From: Chromatiaceae bacterium
GTDB taxonomy: Bacteria > Pseudomonadota > Gammaproteobacteria > Chromatiales > Chromatiaceae
NCBI GenBank assembly: GCA_022340805.1
Contig: JAJDNF010000036.1
Span: 1-64,000, forward strand
Direction: 5' to 3'
Length of the DNA: 64,000 nucleotides
Below the pieces are notes generated by a model. It did no database searches. It was given only the letters and a program-made list of their open reading frames with translations, and was not told the DNA's origin. This document shows positions 41,542 to 51,949 of this stretch, piece after piece. The stretch's first letter is position 1. Every line of letters begins with the position of its first letter. The position numbers and the translations under genes were made by a program.

Positions 41542-41581
41542 CACAGAGAACCCGGGGCACCAGCCCCGCGGGTTCCCTGTG
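41542..41581 (+). other. Stem-loop between ahcY and metF
   Basis: A long hairpin: CACAG, GAACCC and GGGGC on the left pair with GCCCC, GGGTTC and CTGTG on the right, with a bulge and an ACCA loop. No T run follows, so it probably allows read-through into metF while stabilising or trimming the ahcY message. Confidence 0.7.
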
Positions 41582-41606
41582 ATATGCGCGGCGGCACGGC
41601 ATAGAG

Positions 41607-42464
41607 ATGAATACGAAAGACAGAATCTTCAGCTTCGAGCTGTTCCCTCCGAAGACCGAGAAAGGCATTGCCAATCTGCGTGAGGCAGTGACCACACTGA
41701 ACTCACGCAACCCGGCGTTCTTCTCGGTGACCTACGGTGCCGGCGGCTCGACCCAGACCAACACCTTCGCAACCGTCGACTGGATCAAGGATCAGGGCAT
41801 AGATGTCGCCCCGCATCTGTCATGCGTTGGCAGCACGCGTGATGAGCTGCTCGATATTCTTCGACGTTATGCATCCCAGGGCATCGACCAAATCGTCGCC
41901 CTGCGCGGCGACTTGCCATCTGGCGCCGGCCGCGGTGCAATCGGCGATCTCAATCACGCCAACGAGCTCGTTGCGCTGATCCGCACGCACTTCGACCGGG
42001 CCTTTCGCATAGAGGTGGCCGCCTATCCGGAGATGCATCCGCAGGCACCCAGCTTCAGCCGCGACCTGGACAACTTCAGGCTCAAGGTCGAGGCCGGGGC
42101 CGATTCGGCGATCACCCAGTACTTCTACAATGCCGACGCGTACGCGGCATTCGTGGATGCCTGCGCAAAGCGCGGCATCGACATCCCGATCGTGCCGGGC
42201 ATCATGCCGATCACCAACTTCAGCAATCTGGTACGTTTCTCCGATGCCTGCGGCGCAGAGATACCGCGGTGGCTGCGCAAGCGCCTCGAGGGCTATGGCG
42301 ACGATACCGATGCGATCCGCAAGCTAGGTACGGAAGTGGTCACGCGGCTTTGTCGACAACTGCTCGACATGGGTGCACCCGGACTGCATTTCTATACCAT
42401 GAACCAGGCCGAGCCGACGCTGGCGGTGTGGGACAACCTTGGCCTCGCCGGATCGCTTGGCTAG
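41607..42464 (+). CDS. metF: 5,10-methylenetetrahydrofolate reductase
   Basis: A 285-residue FAD barrel enzyme that makes methyl-THF for methionine synthesis. The front is FSFELFPPKTEKG with the catalytic Glu, then FFSVTYGAGGST, IVALRGDLP, and the FIGVAAYPEMHP-like IEVAAYPEMHPQAP. GADSAITQYFYNAD and PGIMPITNF are also present. It lies 81 bases after ahcY. Confidence 0.97.
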   Translation: MNTKDRIFSFELFPPKTEKGIANLREAVTTLNSRNPAFFSVTYGAGGSTQTNTFATVDWIKDQGIDVAPHLSCVGSTRDELLDILRRYASQGIDQIVALRGDLPSGAGRGAIGDLNHANELVALIRTHFDRAFRIEVAAYPEMHPQAPSFSRDLDNFRLKVEAGADSAITQYFYNADAYAAFVDACAKRGIDIPIVPGIMPITNFSNLVRFSDACGAEIPRWLRKRLEGYGDDTDAIRKLGTEVVTRLCRQLLDMGAPGLHFYTMNQAEPTLAVWDNLGLAGSLG

Positions 42465-42519
42465 CGTGGTCCGCCGGCAACGCGCTCTATCACCAGGCGA
42501 TCCGAAGGCTCCACTCGGC

Positions 42520-43245
42520 ATGCGTATCCCACGCATCTTCATCGAACGCGATCTGCGTCCAGGCAGCGCGGCCGAACTCGACGAACGCGCCTTGCGTTAC
42601 GTCAGCCAGGTGCTGCGCCTGCGTCCGGGTCAATCGATCGTGCTGTTCAACGGCGACGGGATCGATGTCGAAGCGGTGCTGACACGCTGTGACCGCAAGG
42701 CCTGCGTGGCGCAGCTTGGGCAGGCCCAGCCAGCGGAACCGCCCGCCGCCCTGCAAATCCATTTGGGCGTCGGTATCTCGCGCGGCGAACGCATGGATTT
42801 CGCGATCCAGAAATCGGTGGAGCTTGGTGTGTTCGCAATCACGCCGCTGCTGACCGAACGCGGTGTCGTGCAGCTCCGGGCCGAGCGCCAGGCCAAGCGT
42901 ATGGCGCATTGGCAGGGTGTCCTAGTCAGTGCCTGCGAACAGAGCGGACGCAGCCGGATGCCGACCCTGCATCCGTCCGCCACACTCGGCGACTGGCTGG
43001 CAACTCAGCGCGATGGCCTGATGCTGTACCACCGGGCAGCCGACACGCTGGCCAGCGTGCCGCATCCAGGTAGCTCACTCAAGCTGTTGGTCGGCCCGGA
43101 GGGGGGATTGAGCGAGGAAGAACGTGCGATGGCGCTGGCCAGCGGCTTCCGGGGCGTCCGACTTGGGCCACGCGTGCTGCGCACCGAGACCGCACCGCTC
43201 GCGGCTATCGCCGCCATCCAGGCCCTTTGGGGTGATTTTCGCTGA
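42520..43245 (+). CDS. rsmE: 16S rRNA (uracil-1498-N3)-methyltransferase
   Basis: A 241-residue SPOUT methyltransferase. The N-terminal PUA-like part has RIFIERDL and HVLRLRxGD-like YVSQVLRLRPGQ. The SPOUT knot has SACEQSGRSRMP, LLVGPEGGLSEEE, and LGPRVLRTETAPLAAI. The ATG at 42520 is taken because the family begins MRIPRIF. It uses SAM, fitting its place beside metK, ahcY and metF. Confidence 0.96.
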   Translation: MRIPRIFIERDLRPGSAAELDERALRYVSQVLRLRPGQSIVLFNGDGIDVEAVLTRCDRKACVAQLGQAQPAEPPAALQIHLGVGISRGERMDFAIQKSVELGVFAITPLLTERGVVQLRAERQAKRMAHWQGVLVSACEQSGRSRMPTLHPSATLGDWLATQRDGLMLYHRAADTLASVPHPGSSLKLLVGPEGGLSEEERAMALASGFRGVRLGPRVLRTETAPLAAIAAIQALWGDFR

Positions 43246-43261
43246 ACGCCCCGCAGCACGA

Positions 43262-43717
43262 TCAGGGGGCCGGGAGCTGCGCCTGCAGGTAGTCGATGTC
43301 GGGCACCATCAGTTCCTCACCCGCAACCGACAAAGTCATCCGCACCGGCGACTCGCCATGCGTCCCGCTATGCGCCGACTCGACGGCCTCGCGATTGACG
43401 CGCAATAGGCGCGGAATTCCCTGCGCCACGAGCCCCAGCAACGGCCAGCCCCGTTCCGGGTCTAGCGCGTAGCAGACCGCGATGCGCTGCCGGATGCCGG
43501 CACCAATGTCCGGACGCCCCAGCATGCGTTCGAAATCAATCACCAGGATATCGCGCTGGTGCCAGTTCACCCTACCCTTCAGCCAGGTCGGGGCATCGGC
43601 GACCGGGTCGGGTTCACGGTAACCGATAATCTCGGCGACCGTGGCGTTGGGCAGCAGCAGGCGACCCTCACGCATCGGGATCAACATACAGCGGATTTCG
43701 CTATCGATCCGCCTCAC
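43262..43717 (-). CDS. chpC: ChpC-like CheW domain protein
   Basis: A 151-residue single CheW-like domain (MREGRLLLPNATVAEIIGYR, LKGRVNWHQRDILVIDFERM). It should link the receptor array to the kinase ChpA. It overlaps the chpA stop by 4 bases (GTGA), so it is translationally coupled. In Pseudomonas chpC follows chpB; here it follows chpA directly. Confidence 0.87.
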   Translation of the reverse strand: MRRIDSEIRCMLIPMREGRLLLPNATVAEIIGYREPDPVADAPTWLKGRVNWHQRDILVIDFERMLGRPDIGAGIRQRIAVCYALDPERGWPLLGLVAQGIPRLLRVNREAVESAHSGTHGESPVRMTLSVAGEELMVPDIDYLQAQLPAP

Positions 43718-46700
43718 AGCGCCGCATCCGCGAGCACTGTATAGATGTTTTCGAGAAGCTCGGCCTCCTGGTAGGGCTTGCCGAGGTAACGCTTGACACC
43801 CAGTTCGAGCGCGCGGTTACGGTGTTTGTCGCCGGTCCGCGAGGTGATCATGATGATCGGGATATCTTTGAGTTCAGGCGTGCTGCGCATATGCCGCGCC
43901 AGCTCGTAGCCGTCCATACGCGGCATCTCGATGTCCAGCAGCATCACGTCCGGGCGCTGCTCCTGCAACAAGGTCACCGCGTCTACACCGTCCTTTGCGG
44001 TCACCACGTGCATGTTGTGGCGCTCCAGCAGGCGACTGGTAACCTTGCGAACGGTGATCGAATCGTCGACCACCATTACCGACACACCCTTGCTCATTGG
44101 GGCGACAGACTCTAGCTTGGCCGTCGGCTGCTGTGTACTGTCGATGCGGACCAGGCTGTTAGTGTCCAGGATCAGTGCTATCTGGCCATCTGCCAGGATG
44201 GTGCCACCGGTGAACCAACGCACCGTACTCAACTGCGCACCGATCGATTTGACGACGATCTGCCGGTTACCGAGCAGACCGTCCACCTGGATGGCCACCC
44301 GGTGCTCGCCCGAGCGCACCAGCAGCAGCGGCAGCCAGCGAACGCCATCAGTGAGATGCGGGGCCTGGCTGCCCAGCATGCTGCCGAGGTAGCGTACGCT
44401 GTAATTGCGTCCACCATACTGAAAGCCTTCCTGCTCACCGGCGTAGATGGCGCGCAACTCTTCGGTCGCGATGCGCACCACCCCGTCCATGCTGCTGTGC
44501 GGCACGGCGAAGATCTCCTCGCCAACTGTGACCAGCAATGCATCGGTGATCGCCAGCGTGAACGGCAGGCGGATGGTGAAACTCGTGCCGCGCCCCGGCT
44601 GGGAGTCGATCTCCAGCGTGCCGCCGAGTTGCTTGACCTCGGTCAGCACCACGTCCATCCCGACACCGCGACCGGATACCTGTGACAGCTCCTGCGCAGT
44701 CGAGAATCCGGGCTGCATTATGACTTGGTACAGGTCGTCGTCCTCGATCGCGGCGTCGGCGTCGATCAGGCCGCGTTCCACGGCCTTGGCGCGGATGCGC
44801 GCACGGTCCAAGCCAGCGCCGTCATCCGAGAGGGTGAGCACGACATCGGTTCCCTCTCGGGCCAGCTGCAGCGTGATCAGGCCCTCAGGCCGCTTACCGT
44901 TGGCAAGGCGGGCATTGGCATCCTCGATGCCGTGCGATACCGCGTTTCTGAGCAGGTGCTCGAGCGGGCTCATCATGCGCTCGAGGATCGCGCGGTCCAT
45001 GTCTTCCTCGCCGCCGATCACTTCCAGATTCGCCTGTTTGCCGACGCTGTGGCTGGTCTGGCGCACGACGCGTTCGAGGCGCGGGACGCGGCTGGAAAAC
45101 TTGACCATGCGGGTGCGCAGCAGGCTGTCCTGCAGGTCGGTGGTCACGCGTGCCTGCTGCAGCAGCAGCGTGTCCGTGTCGCGGCTCAGATCGTTCAGCG
45201 ACTGGCCGAGGTTTGACAGGTCTTCGACGGTCTCGGACAGCGCACGTGACAGCTGCTGAATCGCCGAATAGCGATCCATTTCCAACGGGTCGAAATCGGC
45301 CCGCGCCTCACCCTCACGCTCATGCCGCGACAGGATCTGGGCCTCGGTCTCGAGTTCGAGGCCGCGCAGCTGGCTGCGCAGGCGATCGATAGTCTGGCGC
45401 AACTCACCGAGGTTGAACGCAAAGCTGTTGTTCTGCTGCTCGATACGTGCCCGATAGATACTGACCTCGCCGGCATTGTTGACCATATGGTCGAGGGCCT
45501 CGGAGGCGACACGCACCCGCTCGCTGCCAGTGATCGGGGCCGGCGGTTCTTCGGGGATCGGCCGGCGCGGTACGAAGCCTTCGCCCTCCAGGATCTGCTC
45601 ACCACTTGGAAACTGCACGATGCTCGACTCTTCGTGAACCACGGCACCGAGCGCCGCCTGCTCACCATCCGCCGCACCCTCGATCATGAAGCTGGAATCG
45701 CCGAGCAGTTCCGAGTCGGTCATCAACTGCGAGTCGGTAAGCAATTCGGAATCGTCGTCCAGATCTTCATCGGACGGAAACTCAGACGTCACCGCCTGCT
45801 CGGGCGGAGCCATCGCGGGCTCTCGATCGATCGCCGGGGGCTGCGGTTCCATGGCCGTCTCGTCGGCCGCGACGTCCTGCCAATCCCGGCCGTGCGCAGC
45901 ATTTTCCAGGCGTTCGATCATGATCTGATGCGCGGCTGGCATGTCACCGCCGATCAATCGGTCGATGTCCTGGGCCAAGGTGTCGGTTGCGTGCCTCACG
46001 AGCTGCTTGAGGCGTCCATTTCCTTCGAGACGTTGCTCGACCACGCTCTCCAACACCGACTCGAGCGCATGACTGAGATCACCGACCGGTGCCACCCCGG
46101 CCAGGCGCGCCCCACCCTTCATGGTGTGCAGGGTGCGCTGCAGCTTCGCAACAGGCCGCCGATCATCGACAGCCACTTCCCAATCGGCCAGCTCCTTCTC
46201 TAAGGCCTCGAGCAGTTCCTTGGCCTCGTCGAGGAAGACCTCGAGCAATTCCTGATCGAACACCTCCAGCGACTGCGCCTCACCGCCCGTCCGTGCCTGC
46301 TGTTCGGGGTGTGCAATTCGACCCACCCAACCGGCGACCTCATCGCGCAGCGGCTCCCAATCCGGCACCTCGAGATGCGGATCCTCCACCGAGGCCAACA
46401 ACGCCGACAGCAACTGGTGGCTGCGGCCGAGCAGGTCTAGGGTGCCGGCATCGGCACGCCGATGCTGGCCATACATGACGTTGCCAAGCTCCTCGAGCGC
46501 CTCTGCAAGCTCGGCCATCGGCGCCATGCCAGCTGCACGCGAACTGCCACGCAGCGTGTGCATGGCACGCCGCACATCGTCGTCGAACTCGATACCGTCA
46601 TGGCGCGCAGCACTGCGTGCGATGAAATCTGCGATTACGTTGAGGTGGCCGAGCGCCTCGTTGATGAATACCGCGTTCAGGCTCGAATCGGCCGCGGTCA

Positions 46701-49611
46701 TCGAGGGCGATTCGAACTCGCTGAATTCGGAATCCTGCACCTCGGCTGCCGTCAGGATCGACTCGTCCGCCGTGTCCTGCTCGACGCTGCCCGGATTCGC
46801 CACCTCTTCGACTGCCGCGCTAGCCTCTGTAAAGGTCCCTGCCCCGGCCCGCGGCTCGACAGCCTCTGCCGGCCATTCCAGCACAACCGCTTCGGCGCCC
46901 TGCGCGGCCTTTTCGAAGACCTCCTCGCCATTGTTGCCGTCGAACTGTTCCGAGGATTCGGTGGCCGGCTCCAGAACGATTTCAGCTGGTGCGGCCAATT
47001 CCGGCTGGGGCGCCTCGACCGCGACCTGTTCGGCAAGCGCGGGGGGCTCCTCGAGCACAGGTTCCTGTTCAACGGGGACCGCGGGCGGAATCAGCTCTGC
47101 ACTTGCCGCTTCTTCGGCCTGCGGTTGAGCGGGTGCTGCCTCGGCCGGCACCTCGACATCCGCCAACTGGGCCGGCTCGGATTCAGCGAGTTGCGACTCG
47201 AGATGCCCCGGCTCGACGGGTTCGGGCTTAGCCGCGACAGACTCGGGCACCGCGGACGGTTGCGCCGCAGCCGTCCCGGAGGCCAGCGCAAAGGCCTGCT
47301 CGGACAGCGCCGACACATCGGTGCCGGGTTGCCCGGGCTGCGCACTCTCATCGACCAGCGCCGGCAGCACAGCGACCGCCCCGTCCATCAGTCCGAGTAC
47401 CGCTGGTGACGCGGCAATGGTGCCGTCGATGACCCGGTTCAGCAGGTTCTCGACCGACCATGCGAACTCGCCGATGTTGTGCGCACGGACGATCCTGCCG
47501 CTGCCCTTGAGGGTGTGGAAAGATCGGCGCATGGTCAGCAGCGCATCGCGGTCCTGCAGGGCTTCGCGCCAGCGCGGATAGCAGTCCTGAATTACCTGCA
47601 GTTCCTCGCGCGCCTCCTCATTGAAGATCTCGAGGATCTCGGGGTCGATCTCTTCGGCCTGCGCGCTTTCGACGACGGCTGGCGGCGCAGAGTCTGCCGC
47701 GCTCTGGCCGATCGGCTGCTCCGCTGCCGAATCGCTTGGCATTGCCGGCTGCGCGACCTCGGCTACCGGCGGCAACGGATGCTGGTCTGCCCCGATTTCG
47801 GCCTCTGCCCACGACGGTTCTTCAGCGACCGGCGCCTCCTCGGCCATGGCCTGCTGTCCGGCCTCTGCCGGCACGGTTTGCTCGACCGTCGGCGGGGCGG
47901 ACTGCTCGCCCTCCGCGTGGTGCAGCCCGAGCCGGCACAGTGCCGCCTCGGCGTAGCTGAACAGCTTGGACCGGTCACTGCCCGGTTCGATTGCCGACTG
48001 CATGTACAGCTCGGCACTGATCACCACGTCAGCCAGCGCATCGCGCTGATCGGCGTCGGGCACCGGCATCTGACCGCTTGCCAGCCCGGCGATGTATGGT
48101 TTCAACTCGTTCAATAGACGACCGGCCTCGGGCAGCTCCAGCATCTGCAGCACACCGGCAACCATGTGCAGGCGCGCGGGAACCTCGTTGAGGAGTTCCG
48201 GATGGGTGGGCTTGTCCAGGTACTCGAGCATCGAGTCCTTGATCTTGGCCAACTCGACCAGAGCCTCGTCGACCGCCGCCCGCACGTGCTGCTGCATCTC
48301 GCCATACGACAGCGACTGAGAGACGACCCCTTCCATCGGCTCGTCGAAATCGACCAGGAGGTCACTGTCCGAGCCAAGGCTGGTCAAAGATGACTCCACG
48401 AACAACAGATCCGAGGCCAGGGCCATCAGGCGCTCGTCACTGAGCGGCGTGCCAGACTTCTCCGCCTCGCGCAGGGCCTCGCAACGATGCTTCAGGCGGG
48501 TGCGCAGCTCGCCGCGCCCCACCATCCCGAGGGTATCGCCGATGCGCTGAATCGGTTGCGCGAGACCCGTGAGGCGGCCAAGCTGGCTGCGGTCACTACG
48601 GATATACAGGTCGAGCTGGTCCTTCACATCGCGCAGATCCTGTGCCAAGGCCTCACCCACGGCATCGAAGAGCTCGCGATCCGGCGCACCGAGGGATCCG
48701 AGCGCAGTTCCTTCCGCCTGCTGCTCGGGAAAGGTGTTGACCAGATCGGCGGCACGTTTGACCGCCACTACCGCAGGGTCAGTCGAATCTGAGCGCGCAA
48801 TGTAATACAGCATGTTCTTCAGCAGATCGACCGGGAAATCGAGCATGGCCGACTCCTCACCCTGATCGATCACCTGCTTGAACACGCGGTCGAGTTTGCC
48901 GAACAGCGGCTTGACCGCAAGCGCCGGAGCTTCCTTGTCGTCGGTCAGCACCACGGCCAGAGCCTCGGCGGCATCCAGCAGGCGACGCAAGCGGGCTGTC
49001 CCCGCTGCACTGTTGAGCACGTCCAGTACGTCGCGGATCTGGCCCAGCGAGTCCGGCACGTCCTGGCCGCGTATCCAGCTCAACAGGCTACGATGATAAC
49101 GACTACGCTGCACGTGTATGAGATGCGGCAGCTCGCGGTTGCCGGATCCTGGACGCACCGTCTCCGCAGCGATTACCGCGTTCAGCTTGGGGGCAAACAG
49201 CGAGGTCTCGGAGACCAGCGGGGCCTCGCGTGCAGCGCGCAGGTCGTTCATCAGCGGAAGCAAGACCAGCGGGACATCGGCGCCACCACCCTCGATCTTC
49301 TCCAGATAGGCGGGCAGTTGCACCATGCCGAGCATCAATGCCTCGGCCGCCGGCTCGATGCGCTTGGCCTGCCCCTGCGAGAGTGCGAGCGCCAGCTGTT
49401 CCATCTCGTCGGCCAGCATCGCCGCGCCATAGACCTGGACCATCTCCAGTGCCCCATGCACGTGGTGAAGCAGGTCGACACACTGATCCAGCCGTGACGG
49501 CTGACCCTCGGCGAAATCCTCCAGCGAGGTGCGGGCCTCGCGCAGGGTCTGATCCAGTTCGCCGCGGATCCAACGGAGTGCGCTTCGGTCCTGTCGCAGT
49601 TCTGGGAGCAT
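43714..49611 (-). CDS. chpA: Hybrid chemosensory kinase ChpA (type IV pili)
   Basis: A 1965-residue CheA-type hybrid kinase. An N-terminal FimL-like helical part (about 1-560) precedes three HPt domains with His at about 699 (SFHTLKGSGR), 1018 (AMHTLRGSSR) and 1162 (TLHTMKGGAR). They are separated by Ala/Pro/Glu-rich linkers (about 560-650 and 770-960). Then come the CheA dimer and ATPase domain (about 1365-1690, HLLRNAVSHGIED and GRGVGMDVV), a CheW domain (about 1690-1825) and a receiver (about 1842-1960, Asp near 1892). Pseudomonas ChpA has more transfer domains (eight). It controls pilus motility with PilG and PilH as outputs. Confidence 0.95.
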   Translation of the reverse strand: MLPELRQDRSALRWIRGELDQTLREARTSLEDFAEGQPSRLDQCVDLLHHVHGALEMVQVYGAAMLADEMEQLALALSQGQAKRIEPAAEALMLGMVQLPAYLEKIEGGGADVPLVLLPLMNDLRAAREAPLVSETSLFAPKLNAVIAAETVRPGSGNRELPHLIHVQRSRYHRSLLSWIRGQDVPDSLGQIRDVLDVLNSAAGTARLRRLLDAAEALAVVLTDDKEAPALAVKPLFGKLDRVFKQVIDQGEESAMLDFPVDLLKNMLYYIARSDSTDPAVVAVKRAADLVNTFPEQQAEGTALGSLGAPDRELFDAVGEALAQDLRDVKDQLDLYIRSDRSQLGRLTGLAQPIQRIGDTLGMVGRGELRTRLKHRCEALREAEKSGTPLSDERLMALASDLLFVESSLTSLGSDSDLLVDFDEPMEGVVSQSLSYGEMQQHVRAAVDEALVELAKIKDSMLEYLDKPTHPELLNEVPARLHMVAGVLQMLELPEAGRLLNELKPYIAGLASGQMPVPDADQRDALADVVISAELYMQSAIEPGSDRSKLFSYAEAALCRLGLHHAEGEQSAPPTVEQTVPAEAGQQAMAEEAPVAEEPSWAEAEIGADQHPLPPVAEVAQPAMPSDSAAEQPIGQSAADSAPPAVVESAQAEEIDPEILEIFNEEAREELQVIQDCYPRWREALQDRDALLTMRRSFHTLKGSGRIVRAHNIGEFAWSVENLLNRVIDGTIAASPAVLGLMDGAVAVLPALVDESAQPGQPGTDVSALSEQAFALASGTAAAQPSAVPESVAAKPEPVEPGHLESQLAESEPAQLADVEVPAEAAPAQPQAEEAASAELIPPAVPVEQEPVLEEPPALAEQVAVEAPQPELAAPAEIVLEPATESSEQFDGNNGEEVFEKAAQGAEAVVLEWPAEAVEPRAGAGTFTEASAAVEEVANPGSVEQDTADESILTAAEVQDSEFSEFESPSMTAADSSLNAVFINEALGHLNVIADFIARSAARHDGIEFDDDVRRAMHTLRGSSRAAGMAPMAELAEALEELGNVMYGQHRRADAGTLDLLGRSHQLLSALLASVEDPHLEVPDWEPLRDEVAGWVGRIAHPEQQARTGGEAQSLEVFDQELLEVFLDEAKELLEALEKELADWEVAVDDRRPVAKLQRTLHTMKGGARLAGVAPVGDLSHALESVLESVVEQRLEGNGRLKQLVRHATDTLAQDIDRLIGGDMPAAHQIMIERLENAAHGRDWQDVAADETAMEPQPPAIDREPAMAPPEQAVTSEFPSDEDLDDDSELLTDSQLMTDSELLGDSSFMIEGAADGEQAALGAVVHEESSIVQFPSGEQILEGEGFVPRRPIPEEPPAPITGSERVRVASEALDHMVNNAGEVSIYRARIEQQNNSFAFNLGELRQTIDRLRSQLRGLELETEAQILSRHEREGEARADFDPLEMDRYSAIQQLSRALSETVEDLSNLGQSLNDLSRDTDTLLLQQARVTTDLQDSLLRTRMVKFSSRVPRLERVVRQTSHSVGKQANLEVIGGEEDMDRAILERMMSPLEHLLRNAVSHGIEDANARLANGKRPEGLITLQLAREGTDVVLTLSDDGAGLDRARIRAKAVERGLIDADAAIEDDDLYQVIMQPGFSTAQELSQVSGRGVGMDVVLTEVKQLGGTLEIDSQPGRGTSFTIRLPFTLAITDALLVTVGEEIFAVPHSSMDGVVRIATEELRAIYAGEQEGFQYGGRNYSVRYLGSMLGSQAPHLTDGVRWLPLLLVRSGEHRVAIQVDGLLGNRQIVVKSIGAQLSTVRWFTGGTILADGQIALILDTNSLVRIDSTQQPTAKLESVAPMSKGVSVMVVDDSITVRKVTSRLLERHNMHVVTAKDGVDAVTLLQEQRPDVMLLDIEMPRMDGYELARHMRSTPELKDIPIIMITSRTGDKHRNRALELGVKRYLGKPYQEAELLENIYTVLADAAL

Positions 49612-49628
49612 GCGGGTGTCGTCCTTTC

Positions 49629-51683
49629 TCAGCCAACCATTGCGTCGTCATCCGGCAGCTTGAAGCGCGCCACCGTCTGGCGCAGCTGCTCGGCCATCTT
49701 TGCAAGAGTCTCAATCGATTGAGTCGTCTGCTCGGTGCCCTCGGAGGTCTGGCTGGTGATCTCCTGGATGATGTTCATCGTGTCGTTGATCGAGCCCACC
49801 TCTTGCGACTGCTGCTGCAGCCGCGAGGCGATCGCCTGCGTGACCGTGGCGATGTCCTGTGAGACCTGCTCGATTCTCTGCAGGGCCTCGCCGGCGTCCT
49901 CGGCCAGCTGAGCACCACTCACCACCTCGGAGGTGCTCGATTCCATCGAGCTGACTGCCTCGTTGGTATCGGCTTGAATCGTCTTGACCAACGCATCAAT
50001 CTGCTTGGTCGCATTCGCCGAGCGCTCGGCGAGCCGCTGAACCTCGTCGGCCACCACGGCGAAACCACGCCCGGCCTCACCCGCCATTGCCGCCTGCATG
50101 GCCGCATTCAGCGCGAGGATATTGGTCTGGTCAGCAATGTCCTCGATCAGTTCGACGATGTTGCCGATCTCCTGCGAGCTCTCGCCCAGGCGCTTGATCC
50201 GCTTCGAGGTCTCCTGGATCTGCTCGCGGATATTGTCCATGCCCGAGATCGTACGCCGCACCGTGGCGCCTCCGGCCGCCGCAATGTCCACTGATTGCTG
50301 TGCGATGGCGGCCGAATTGTTCGATTCCTCGGCCATCTCGCTCATCGCCTGGGCCATCGTACGCACCGTATCAGAGGCCTTCTCGATCTGGTTCCGCTGG
50401 TGGTCAGAGGCCTCTTCGAGACGCAACGCGGTACCCCTGGTCTCCTGAGCCGATGCGGATACGCGCACCGAGGTCTCGTTGATCGTCGTGACCAGGCTGC
50501 GCATCTCCTCCACAGCCTGGTTCACCGAGTCGGCGATCGCTCCGGTGATGTCCTCGGTAACGGTCGCCTCGATGGTCAGGTCTCCGTCGGAGAGGTCGAC
50601 CATCTCGTCGAGCAGGCGGCGGATAGCGGCCTGGTTGCGCAGGTTCTGCTGATCAGACTGCTGGGCCCGTGCCCGAGCCTCGCGCAGCAAGGCGAGTCCG
50701 AGCAGCAGCAGGAACACGGTGGCCAGCAGGCCAAGCACCGTCACCAGCGCGGGGCCGACCGAAACCGGCCCGATCTTTGCCAGGTAGCGATCACTGCTGT
50801 AGGCCTCGGCCAGCGCTGAGGTGGCCGTGTCGAGCGCATCAGAGGTGGGCGTGACCTCGCCGGTTGCTTCGAGCGCAGGTAGAATATTGGGTGCGGTCTC
50901 GATAATCTCGGCGACGTGATCGTTTATCGAGCGGAACAACTTGGCCGCCTCGGCGAGCTTCGCCTCGGCCTCTTGGTTGTCGATGCGTTCGACGTTGAGG
51001 CCGGTATCGCCGGTCAACATGCCATTCAGCACGCGACCGAAACGCTCAGTATCCTGACTGAACTGGTCGATCGCGGCCGCCGTCTCGGCACCGCCGCCGA
51101 GGACACGACTGACGTTGTCGCGCAAACGCTGCGCAAGCATGAGCTGGCGCGAGGCCACGTACACCTGCTGCTGGTCGGCCTTGGAACCGACCAGGATGCG
51201 CACGACGTCCTCCGACACCTTCTGCAACCCCGGTATGGTGTTGTTGATCACCTCGACGAATTCGCGAATCGACAGGATAGCGTTCTGGTTGAGCAGGATC
51301 TCATCGACGTAGGCGCGCAGGGCCAGCCAGCGGTTCTCCACTTCATGCAGAGGCTGCGCGACGGCCTCTGGCGAGGCCGGCAGGCCGGCCTGCGGCGCGC
51401 CGTTCTTAAGTTCATCCATCAGCGTGATGAATCGGTCCCTGGTCTGACGCAAGCGTCCGAACGATGTCTGACTGCCGGCCGATGCCTCGAGGGCATATTT
51501 AGCGATCTTCTGGCCGAGCACCTGCTGTTCGGACACTCGCACGAGGTACTGCTCGCCGTGCCCCTCGATTCGCGACACGTAGGCGAACGCGGCGATGGCC
51601 CCGACGATCGTGATCAACAGCAGCCCGGTAAGCAGGGGTATCGTGCGGTTGCCTTCTGTAGTCTTCTTGACCGTACTCTTCAT
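49629..51683 (-). CDS. pilJ: Pilus chemoreceptor PilJ
   Basis: A 684-residue receptor. Membrane segments at about 17-36 ([20 protein letters not shown]) and near 318-338 ([20 protein letters not shown]) bracket the type IV pili-type sensor region (PilJ-like helical pair, with [18 protein letters not shown]). HAMP and a signalling coil follow, with tip [20 protein letters not shown] and [18 protein letters not shown]. It is one of the core parts of the Pil-Chp pathway and lies 17 bases before chpA, where pilK is found in Pseudomonas. Confidence 0.95.
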   Translation of the reverse strand: MKSTVKKTTEGNRTIPLLTGLLLITIVGAIAAFAYVSRIEGHGEQYLVRVSEQQVLGQKIAKYALEASAGSQTSFGRLRQTRDRFITLMDELKNGAPQAGLPASPEAVAQPLHEVENRWLALRAYVDEILLNQNAILSIREFVEVINNTIPGLQKVSEDVVRILVGSKADQQQVYVASRQLMLAQRLRDNVSRVLGGGAETAAAIDQFSQDTERFGRVLNGMLTGDTGLNVERIDNQEAEAKLAEAAKLFRSINDHVAEIIETAPNILPALEATGEVTPTSDALDTATSALAEAYSSDRYLAKIGPVSVGPALVTVLGLLATVFLLLLGLALLREARARAQQSDQQNLRNQAAIRRLLDEMVDLSDGDLTIEATVTEDITGAIADSVNQAVEEMRSLVTTINETSVRVSASAQETRGTALRLEEASDHQRNQIEKASDTVRTMAQAMSEMAEESNNSAAIAQQSVDIAAAGGATVRRTISGMDNIREQIQETSKRIKRLGESSQEIGNIVELIEDIADQTNILALNAAMQAAMAGEAGRGFAVVADEVQRLAERSANATKQIDALVKTIQADTNEAVSSMESSTSEVVSGAQLAEDAGEALQRIEQVSQDIATVTQAIASRLQQQSQEVGSINDTMNIIQEITSQTSEGTEQTTQSIETLAKMAEQLRQTVARFKLPDDDAMVG

Positions 51684-51949
51684 AAATCGTTTCCTGAGAC
51701 AGTTAGCACGACCTTAGCGGAACTCTGGATCGACGGACGTTTCTGGCGGAACGTCGAGACGACTCCGGCAGCCGCCGCAACAGCTGGTCGGTACAATTGT
51801 GGACTGAGCGCATCGCCATCGGATCCGAACGAGCGGGGAACGTCTTGACAAGCGGTGTCAGCACTTCCCTGCAGACTCCGCTGAATGGCAGCTCCATATG
51901 TCCGAATCATTTTTGCCCCTTGCCCAATCGACTTTGCATGCCGACTCAC
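51680..51949 (-). CDS. Small frame between pilI and pilJ (doubtful)
   Basis: An 89-codon frame that fills the pilI-pilJ gap. Its GTG overlaps the pilI stop by 4 bases and its TGA overlaps the pilJ ATG by 4 bases, the pattern of translational coupling at both ends. The product ([20 protein letters not shown] at the front) has no recognised domain. Its third-base composition is close to even, far less GC-rich than the neighbours, which argues against coding. It could be a decayed gene or chance. Confidence 0.3.
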   Translation of the reverse strand: MSRHAKSIGQGAKMIRTYGAAIQRSLQGSADTACQDVPRSFGSDGDALSPQLYRPAVAAAAGVVSTFRQKRPSIQSSAKVVLTVSGNDL

